Shown here: positions 7,214-10,964 of the stretch, one piece after another
Layout of the letters: every line of letters starts with the position of its first letter
Numbering within the stretch: position 1 is the first letter of the stretch
Assembly (NCBI GenBank): GCA_934572445.1
Contig: CAKTLD010000062.1
Span: forward strand, 1 to 10,964
DNA: 10,964 nucleotides
DNA from: an uncultured Oscillospiraceae bacterium
Lineage (GTDB): Bacteria > Bacillota > Clostridia > Oscillospirales > Oscillospiraceae
Reading direction: 5' to 3'
Notes under the pieces: model-generated
Seen by the model: only the letters and a program-made list of their open reading frames with translations
The model's database searches: none
What the model was told of the DNA's origin: nothing
Position numbers and translations under genes: made by a program

Positions 7214-7317
7214 TCATGCAGTCTTGGGCAGTGCTTTCATCCTTACACAGGATGCGGTTAGCGATGGCACCAGCGGCGGAGCAACGGGTGTATACTGGAA
7301 GCCATGGTAGCTGTGCC

Positions 7318-7566
7318 TCGTATGCGACGGGGCAGGCCAAAGGTCATATTCCTATGACGATGGAAGACTGGGCATCTAAGCTGGACGCATTTCTGCAATT
7401 CAACGATGCTGAGATTTTGCAGGACAAGGGAAAAGGCACAGTAGCCATAGCCAAGGCGCTTGCGGAAAGTGAATTTGAAAAGTAGCGCGTCATTCAGGAC
7501 AAAAATTATCAGAGTGACTTTGATCGACTGATGGCGGAAACGGATGTAGCAAAATATCCAAATTGA
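7318..7566 (+). pseudogene. RhuM-family protein, C-terminal remnant with internal stop
   Basis: From 7318 the frame reads SYATGQAKGHIPMTMEDW, then ASKLDAFLQFNDAEILQDKG and ALAESEFEK. This is the recognisable C-terminal block of virulence RhuM-family proteins ('YAE.QA..H.pMTMeDW...LD.FL.fn...IL...GK......A...A..EFEKYR'). A TAG at 7483-7485 sits where the family has Tyr (EFEK-Y-R). The same frame then continues RVIQDKNYQSDFDRLMAET to a TGA at 7564-7566. The N-terminal two thirds of the family (usual length about 330 residues) is missing, and upstream DNA does not show it. RhuM genes are typical of genomic islands and restriction or toxin-type loci; their biochemical role is unclear. This copy is a dead fragment. 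The family call rests on memory of the motif. Confidence 0.7.
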
Positions 7567-7579
7567 AGCCACCTGACAC

Positions 7580-7610
7580 ACCCCCAAAAAGCCAATGGCT
7601 TTTTGGGGGT
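7580..7610. terminator. bidirectional hairpin terminator after the RhuM remnant
   Basis: ACCCCCAAAAAGCCA (7580-7594) and TGGCTTTTTGGGGGT (7596-7610) are exact reverse complements with one base between them. A loop of about seven bases (CCAATGG-type) is realistic. Poly-A and poly-T are inside the stem, so either strand carries a T-rich 3' arm. It probably insulates the promoter at 7625 from upstream transcription. Confidence 0.65.
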
Positions 7611-7624
7611 AACTTTTGCCGCGG

Positions 7625-7654
7625 TTGACAAACACGATCATCCCGTGTTACAAT
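7625..7654 (+). promoter_or_regulatory. strong sigma-A promoter for the leader and YgjV-like gene
   Basis: A perfect -35 TTGACA (7625-7630) is followed by an 18-base spacer and -10 TACAAT (7649-7654). Transcription would start near 7660-7662, about 95 bases before the ATG at 7755. This is the best promoter match in the window. Confidence 0.75.
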
Positions 7655-7657
7655 AAA

Positions 7658-7738
7658 GCTCCAAAATCAGTGTGGATTTTTCTGGAGCATCGCATCCATT
7701 TTTCGCCACGCACCTTCATTGGTGTGTGGCGTTTTTTT
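7658..7738 (+). promoter_or_regulatory. short 5' leader with dyad and intrinsic terminator (candidate attenuator or small RNA)
   Basis: An interrupted dyad (GCTCCA 7658-7663 plus AAATC, matching GATTT and TGGAGC 7683-7688) is followed by an intrinsic terminator. In the terminator, CGCCACGCACC (7704-7714) pairs with GGTGTGTGGCG (7721-7731), with one G-U pair, and seven Ts follow at 7732-7738. The loop of the first dyad contains GTGTGG (7670-7675), the same hexamer as in the terminator's 3' arm. It can therefore pair with CCACGC (7706-7711) and open the terminator. That is an attenuator layout. A caveat is that the predicted start near 7661 would clip the first dyad's left arm, so that dyad may instead be a DNA operator. 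The alternative is a free-standing RNA of about 75 nt. No known riboswitch class was recognised. Confidence 0.5.
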
Positions 7739-7754
7739 ATGGGAGGATAGAGAG

Positions 7755-8258
7755 ATGAACGTATTTTACCAACTCATCGGGTTCGGCGCACTGATCGCCA
7801 TGGGTCTCAGCTACTGGCAGAATGACAAGCGTACCATCTTGCTGTGACAGGTGGCGGCCAACCTGATCTTCGCCATCCACTACACGCTGCTCCACGCACG
7901 CTCCGGCGCACTGTGCAGCTTTTTCCAGATCGTCGTGCTGCTGTTTTTCCTGCTGCAGGAGAAGTTCGGCTGGAACAAGCTGGTGACGGCGATCCCCATT
8001 GTGGCGGTATTTCTGCTGATCGCCGTGGAGACGTATGAGACGCCGGTGACGCTGCTGCCCATCGTGGCGTCGCTGGCGGCGCTGCTGCCGTTCTTCCAGT
8101 CCAACAAGCGGGTCATTCAGGCGGCGGGCATCGTCAGCGGCCTGTCGTGGCTGGTGTATGTCATCGCGGTGCGGTCGTACTCCGGCATGGTGACGGAATC
8201 GGTGCTGACCATCATCACCGCGGCGTCGCTGCTGAAGAAGGAAGCCAGAGAGTCCTGA
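7755..8258 (+). pseudogene. YgjV-family inner membrane protein gene with an in-frame TGA
   Basis: Read through, the frame from ATG 7755 gives 167 codons, about the YgjV (Imp-YgjV) family size. The hydrophobic segments and the block TLLPIVASLAALLPFF match E. coli YgjV 'ELLPVIGTIVSTWALF' (from memory), followed by the usual SNKRVIQAAGIVSGLSWLVY and a C-terminal TESVLTIITAASLLKK. Function of the family is unknown. GGGAGGATAGAGAG gives a good SD six to ten bases before the ATG. Codon 31 (7845-7847) is TGA, immediately before CAG GTG. Everything after it is open for 136 codons with normal codon use. One base change from TGA gives Trp, Arg, Gly, Leu, Ser or Cys, so the lesion looks recent. A GTG at 7851 could restart translation, but it lacks a convincing SD. 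A sequencing error is also possible. Confidence 0.75.
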
Positions 8259-8263
8259 ACGGA

Positions 8264-8294
8264 CAGATCCCCCGACGCATTGCCGGGGGATCTG
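8264..8294. terminator. perfect 11-bp hairpin after the YgjV-like gene
   Basis: CAGATCCCCCG (8264-8274) pairs exactly with CGGGGGATCTG (8284-8294) around a 9-base loop, six bases after the stop codon at 8256-8258. It has no T-tract in either direction. It lies between convergent genes (the YgjV-like gene and a small minus-strand gene), so it could limit readthrough from both sides. Confidence 0.55.
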
Positions 8295-8312
8295 CCGGAG
8301 GGGTGCGTCGCG

Positions 8313-8480
8313 TCAGGCGTAGTGCTTCAGACCTTGCGCCAAGGATGAGGCGGTGCAGCGGCGGGCGTGGCAGGAGAGCGTGTCGCGTTTCTCTCCGCCG
8401 CACCGGGTGGCTGCTATCAGCGCGGCCAGTCTCCGCTTGCGGGGGACTGAGGGAGTGTCCTGTTTCATTTGCTTTGCCAT
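8313..8480 (-). CDS. possible small basic protein, 55 residues, unknown
   Basis: On the minus strand an ATG at 8480-8478 is preceded by GGAGG with an 8-base gap, a strong SD. It opens 55 codons ending with TGA at 8313-8315. The product begins MAKQMKQDTPSVPRKRRLAA, is rich in Lys/Arg and has three Cys (in TRCGG, LSC and RRC), with no clear membrane segment. I do not recognise a family. A possible promoter is TATGAT (complement of 8512-8517) with TGGAAA 16 bases upstream. It is transcribed divergently from pucR, 122 bases away. The high GC of the area makes open frames common, so the good SD is the main support. An untranslated RNA or no gene at all remain possible. Confidence 0.4.
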   Translation of the reverse strand: MAKQMKQDTPSVPRKRRLAALIAATRCGGEKRDTLSCHARRCTASSLAQGLKHYA

Positions 8481-8553
8481 GGAATATACCTCCGTTCGTT
8501 TTACTACCGCTATCATAAAACAGCGGACGGCCTTTTCCATCGGCAAAAATAAA

Positions 8554-8588
8554 TGAACATTTCTCTGGAAGTTGTGATAGTATCACAA
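8554..8588 (+). promoter_or_regulatory. pucR promoter with perfect 17-bp palindromic operator
   Basis: TTGTGATA-G-TATCACAA (8572-8588) is an exact dyad with a single central base. It overlaps a candidate -10 GATAGT (8576-8581), which has a -35 TGAACA (8554-8559) 16 bases upstream. A repressor or autoregulator bound here would block the promoter and sit just in front of the SD (AAGGGAGG 8587-8594). The dyad resembles many bacterial operator sites, but the cognate protein is unknown; PucR itself is the nearest candidate. Confidence 0.6.
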
Positions 8589-8602
8589 GGGAGGCGGAAA
8601 CT

Positions 8603-9775
8603 ATGACATCACAGCACACAGCGGACTATCCCACACTGTGGGAGGTGCTGCGCCTGCCCGCATTCGCGGGCTGCACCGTCTGTGGCGGCGCGGTAGGACT
8701 TGACCGAAGGGTCAGCGGCGTCAATCTGACAGACACGCCGGACTATGCGCGCTGGCTGGCGCAGGGAGAACTGCTCATTACCACGGGCTTTGCCATCGCG
8801 AACGATCCACAGGCCGTGGATGCGCTGCTGCCCACGGCGGCGGAAAAAGGCCTGCCCGGCGTGGGCATCAAGCCGGGGCGCTATCTGCCCAAGCCCCTGC
8901 CGGAGGTGCTGACGGAGAAGGCTGACCGACTGGGACTGCCACTGCTCCAGCTGCCGAACGACGCGCGTTTTACCGAGTTGGCCGATGCGGTGTCCCGCGA
9001 GATCGCACGGCGGTGGATACCAGCGGAGCAGGAGCGGCAGCTGGCCGTACTGCTACACCATCTTGTCTCCGGTGCGCCGCTGAGCGAAGCGATGGAGCGA
9101 CAGGCGGCGGAGTACGGTATCCATTTGAAACGTCCGCATACCCTGTTGCGGATACGGGCGGATGCGCCGGAATTGCAGCGGCGCTCTTGGCTGCACGAGG
9201 CAGAAGAGTGCTGCCGGGTGCTGGGCGCGGACATGTGGGGGGCACTGTTGGAGGATGGCCTTCTGCTGGTGCTGGAGGCGGACGACCTGTTCGCGCTGGA
9301 GATACCGCTGCGGCGGGTGATGGCGGACTTTGCCGCCGACCACGGCGTTATCTGCGGCGTTAGCCGCCCCTACGGCGGTACGGTGGGTTTTCAGAAAGCA
9401 GACCGCAGTGCCCACGCGGCGCTCCGCATGGCGGCGCGAACGGAAACGCCCTGCGTGACAGACGACCCAGCGGGGGTGGTACGGCTGCTGGAGGAATCCT
9501 CCCCGGCGGAAACGGAAGCATATATACAGCGGCAGTTGGGAACGCTCTTGCGGCAGCCGGAGCCGCGGCGGCAGGAGCTGCTGGACACGCTGGCGAGCTG
9601 GCTGCGCTGTATGGGCAACCAGCGCCGGATGGCGCGGGAGCTGCACCTGCACTACAACACCGTGAGTTACCGGCTCCAGCAGCTATGGTTGCTGCTGGAG
9701 GCCGATCCGGTCGACTCAATGAAGCGATTGGCATTGGAAACGGCCCTGTATCTGTACTGGTACAGGCGCACATAA
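8603..9775 (+). CDS. PucR/CdaR-type transcriptional regulator
   Basis: A 390-residue regulator. Residues about 8-130 are the PucR N-terminal domain (RRVSGVNLTDTPDYARWLAQ, then GELLITTGFAI and the LGLPLLQLP strand). Residues about 145-310 form the CdaR GGDEF-like linker domain. The C-terminal 65 residues carry the PucR helix-turn-helix, with LLDTLASWLRCMGNQRRMAR, then ELHLHYNTVSYRLQQL at about residues 346-356 onward, matching the family 'l..T....l..ngn...tA..L.iH.nTv.YRl..i' pattern. Relatives control purine, sugar-acid or amino-acid catabolism in response to metabolites. Here the only clear downstream gene is an acetyltransferase, so the regulon is unclear. The ATG at 8603 has SD AAGGGAGG eight bases upstream. 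The stop TAA (9773-9775) overlaps the SD of the next gene. Confidence 0.93.
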   Translation: MTSQHTADYPTLWEVLRLPAFAGCTVCGGAVGLDRRVSGVNLTDTPDYARWLAQGELLITTGFAIANDPQAVDALLPTAAEKGLPGVGIKPGRYLPKPLPEVLTEKADRLGLPLLQLPNDARFTELADAVSREIARRWIPAEQERQLAVLLHHLVSGAPLSEAMERQAAEYGIHLKRPHTLLRIRADAPELQRRSWLHEAEECCRVLGADMWGALLEDGLLLVLEADDLFALEIPLRRVMADFAADHGVICGVSRPYGGTVGFQKADRSAHAALRMAARTETPCVTDDPAGVVRLLEESSPAETEAYIQRQLGTLLRQPEPRRQELLDTLASWLRCMGNQRRMARELHLHYNTVSYRLQQLWLLLEADPVDSMKRLALETALYLYWYRRT

Positions 9776-9789
9776 AGGAGTGACTGATC

Positions 9790-10452
9790 ATGGATAAGAA
9801 CAAGACGATCGGTGAATGGGAGCGGATGGTGTCGGGGTGTCTCTATACGCCTACCGATCCGGAGATTGCCAAGAGGCACCGGGTGGGTATGCACCGCTGC
9901 GACCGGTTCAATCGCCTCCCGCTGTGGCGTACCAAGACTAAGCAGCGTGCGCTGGAGCGCCTGATCCCCTCCGCAAAAGGGAAGAATTTCGAGGCGTTTG
10001 CACCCTTTTACTGCGAGTACGGCGTGAATATCTATGTGGGGCGGAACTGCTTCGTCAACTACAACAGCGTATTTCTGGATGTAGCACCCATTACGCTGGG
10101 GGACAACGTTCTCGTTGGCCCCAATGTGACGCTGGCCACGCCGAATCATCCGTTTATCGCGGAGGAACGGGCCTATACGGATTATCCAAACGGCTGCCAC
10201 GAGTTGGAGTATGCCGAACCCATCACCATTGAGGATCACTGTTGGCTGTGCGCCGGTGCGACGGTGTGCGGCGGCGTGACCATCGGAGCGGGCAGCATCA
10301 TCGCCGCAGGCGCGGTGGTGACACGGGACATCCCGCCCAACAGTATCGCTGCCGGTGTGCCCGCCAGAGTGCTGCGGCAGATCGGCGAGCGCGACCGCCT
10401 GTATGTATGGGAGAAGTATGTGAAGAACGAACTGCCCGATGCGCAGCAGTGA
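9790..10452 (+). CDS. maltose/galactoside-type sugar O-acetyltransferase (LbH family)
   Basis: A 220-residue left-handed beta-helix acyltransferase related to Maa, LacA and NodL, which move acetyl from acetyl-CoA to a sugar hydroxyl. Residues about 9-60 are the N-terminal helical Mac domain. From about residue 78 the hexapeptide repeats appear (VNIYVG, CFVNYN, ITLGDNVLVGPNVTL, ITIEDHCWLCAGATV, GVTIGAGSIIAAGAVV). H120 in ATPNHPF is the conserved catalytic His, and GVPARVLR is the standard C-terminal turn. The protein is about 20 residues longer than LacA, with a charged tail (WEKYVKNELPDAQQ). The SD AAAGGAG (about 9774-9780) overlaps the pucR stop, so the genes are probably co-transcribed. Sugar specificity cannot be told. 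Confidence 0.93.
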   Translation: MDKNKTIGEWERMVSGCLYTPTDPEIAKRHRVGMHRCDRFNRLPLWRTKTKQRALERLIPSAKGKNFEAFAPFYCEYGVNIYVGRNCFVNYNSVFLDVAPITLGDNVLVGPNVTLATPNHPFIAEERAYTDYPNGCHELEYAEPITIEDHCWLCAGATVCGGVTIGAGSIIAAGAVVTRDIPPNSIAAGVPARVLRQIGERDRLYVWEKYVKNELPDAQQ

Positions 10453-10475
10453 CAACAAAACCTGGGAGCAATCAC

Positions 10476-10512
10476 AAAAGCCGTCTCAAACGATATGTTT
10501 GAGACGGCTTTT
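10476..10512. terminator. bidirectional intrinsic terminator between acetyltransferase and integrase
   Basis: AAAAGCCGTCTCAAAC (10476-10491) pairs perfectly with GTTTGAGACGGCTTTT (10497-10512) around the loop GATAT. A-runs and T-runs at the stem base make it work on both strands, fitting the convergent genes on each side. Confidence 0.85.
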
Positions 10513-10517
10513 ATATG

Positions 10518-10590
10518 CGGAAAGTTAGGAGAATTGAAACCTGATTTGACCACTATTGCGCATTTTGCGATCCAACTGAGCTATTACGCT
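10518..10590 (-). other. tRNA-like scrap next to the integrase (possible attachment region)
   Basis: Read on the minus strand, TAGCTCAGTTGGA (complement of 10571-10583) is an exact tRNA D-arm consensus. GGTTTCAATTC lies about 43 bases later, close to where a T-arm would be. The D-stem partner, a good anticodon stem and a paired acceptor are missing, so this is not a working tRNA. Because tyrosine recombinases often insert into tRNA genes, it may be part of an attachment site, but a chance match is possible. The integrase stop (10594-10596) is only a few bases away. Confidence 0.3.
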
Positions 10591-10593
10591 ATA

Positions 10594-10964
10594 TCAAATC
10601 TCCAGCATTTCCTGCAAGCCCGCACTGGCGGCCTTTTTGTTCTTGTCGAAGGCGTGGGTGTAGATGTCCAGCGTGGTGGAGGGCTGGCTGTGGCCGAGGA
10701 TGCCCGCCACCGTTGCCACATCCGTACCGCCTGCGATCATCAGACTGGCGGCGGTGTGGCGGAGGGAGTGGACGTTCAGCTCCTGCGGCAGGCCGTTCTT
10801 CTTGAGGATCAGCTTGAAGCGGTAGGTGAAGGTGGTGGGCGTCATGGGGAGCTGCGCTCCCTGACGGCGGAACAGGAAGTCATCAGCGGTCAGCTGCCGC
10901 TGGTCATAGGTTTCGGTGATATACCGGCATTCTTTTTGGTACTCCCGCAGGAGACTTTCCATCT
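10594..10964 (-). CDS. tyrosine recombinase/integrase, C-terminal part (runs off window)
   Basis: At least 122 residues of the catalytic domain are present; the N-terminus lies right of the window, so the Met at 10962 is probably internal. Visible active-site motifs are LNVHSLRHTAASLMI (His-x-x-Arg box II), GHSQPSTTLDIYTH (His/Trp-position His then the nucleophilic Tyr). The first catalytic Arg is outside the window. The type is that of integrative conjugative elements, phages and transposons of Firmicutes. It would catalyse site-specific excision and integration. It points left, convergent with the acetyltransferase, and ends 82 bases from the shared terminator. The element it belongs to probably extends to the right, with this end near an attachment site. 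Codon use is GC-rich like its neighbours. Confidence 0.9.
   Translation of the reverse strand, partial: MESLLREYQKECRYITETYDQRQLTADDFLFRRQGAQLPMTPTTFTYRFKLILKKNGLPQELNVHSLRHTAASLMIAGGTDVATVAGILGHSQPSTTLDIYTHAFDKNKKAASAGLQEMLEI

Noticed and set aside
7056..7310. 84-codon plus-strand open frame with a hydrophobic start
   Set aside because: It overlaps the minus-strand gene tail that looks like real protein, lacks a convincing SD, and matches no family I know. It is best explained as a shadow in decayed DNA.
7845..7865. Selenocysteine insertion at the TGA of the YgjV-like gene
   Set aside because: A small imperfect hairpin (CAGGTGG with CCAACCTG) does follow the TGA, but it is too short and close for a normal bacterial SECIS, and YgjV proteins are not known selenoproteins. 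Simple nonsense mutation is likelier.
9053..9803. Overlapping minus-strand open frames of 147-199 codons opposite pucR
   Set aside because: High GC produces long antisense frames. They show Ala/Arg/Pro-rich sequence without motifs, whereas pucR has clear N- and C-terminal domains.
1..10964. CRISPR array, rRNA, insertion-sequence ends
   Set aside because: No regularly spaced repeats, rRNA-like stretches or transposase motifs were seen on either strand. The only mobility gene is the partial tyrosine recombinase at the right edge.

Overview
The window looks like chromosomal DNA of an anaerobic, low-to-mid-GC-ancestry but fairly GC-rich Clostridia member, probably a gut Oscillospirales/Ruminococcaceae-type Firmicute. 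This is inferred from strong AGGAGG-type Shine-Dalgarno sites before most genes, a tripartite TRAP uptake system, PucR and LysR regulators, and intrinsic terminators. No 16S or marker gene is present, so the taxonomy is only a guess.

Bases 1-4503 are one tightly spaced plus-strand catabolic operon. It holds the end of a TRAP solute-binding protein (dctP-like), the small and large TRAP permeases (dctQ, dctM), a short-chain dehydrogenase, an HD-domain metalloprotein and an HpcH/HpaI-family aldolase. The simplest reading is uptake of a carboxylate, probably a sugar acid or similar hydroxy-acid, then oxidation by the SDR and retro-aldol cleavage to pyruvate or a related 2-keto acid plus an aldehyde. 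The HD protein is the unexplained member. A perfect 16-bp hairpin sits between dctP and dctQ, and another hairpin follows the aldolase.

Bases 4504-6990 carry a LysR-type regulator with its own promoter and a palindrome over its -10 box, followed 52 bases later by a MATE-family multidrug exporter.

Bases 6991-7620 are a gene graveyard. They contain the tail of an unidentified minus-strand gene with its own terminator, then the C-terminal remnant of a RhuM-family protein interrupted by a TAG stop. Next come a strong promoter and a short leader ending in a terminator (7625-7738) in front of a YgjV-family membrane protein gene broken by an in-frame TGA.

Bases 8259-10964 are visibly richer in GC (one sampled 60-base line inside pucR has 40 G/C, against 31 in one inside the LysR gene). 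They hold a possible small minus-strand gene, a PucR-type regulator preceded by a perfect 17-bp palindrome, a maltose/galactoside-type O-acetyltransferase translationally close to it, a bidirectional terminator, a tRNA-like scrap, and the C-terminal half of a minus-strand tyrosine recombinase running off the right edge. The right half therefore looks like accessory DNA bordering an integrated element.
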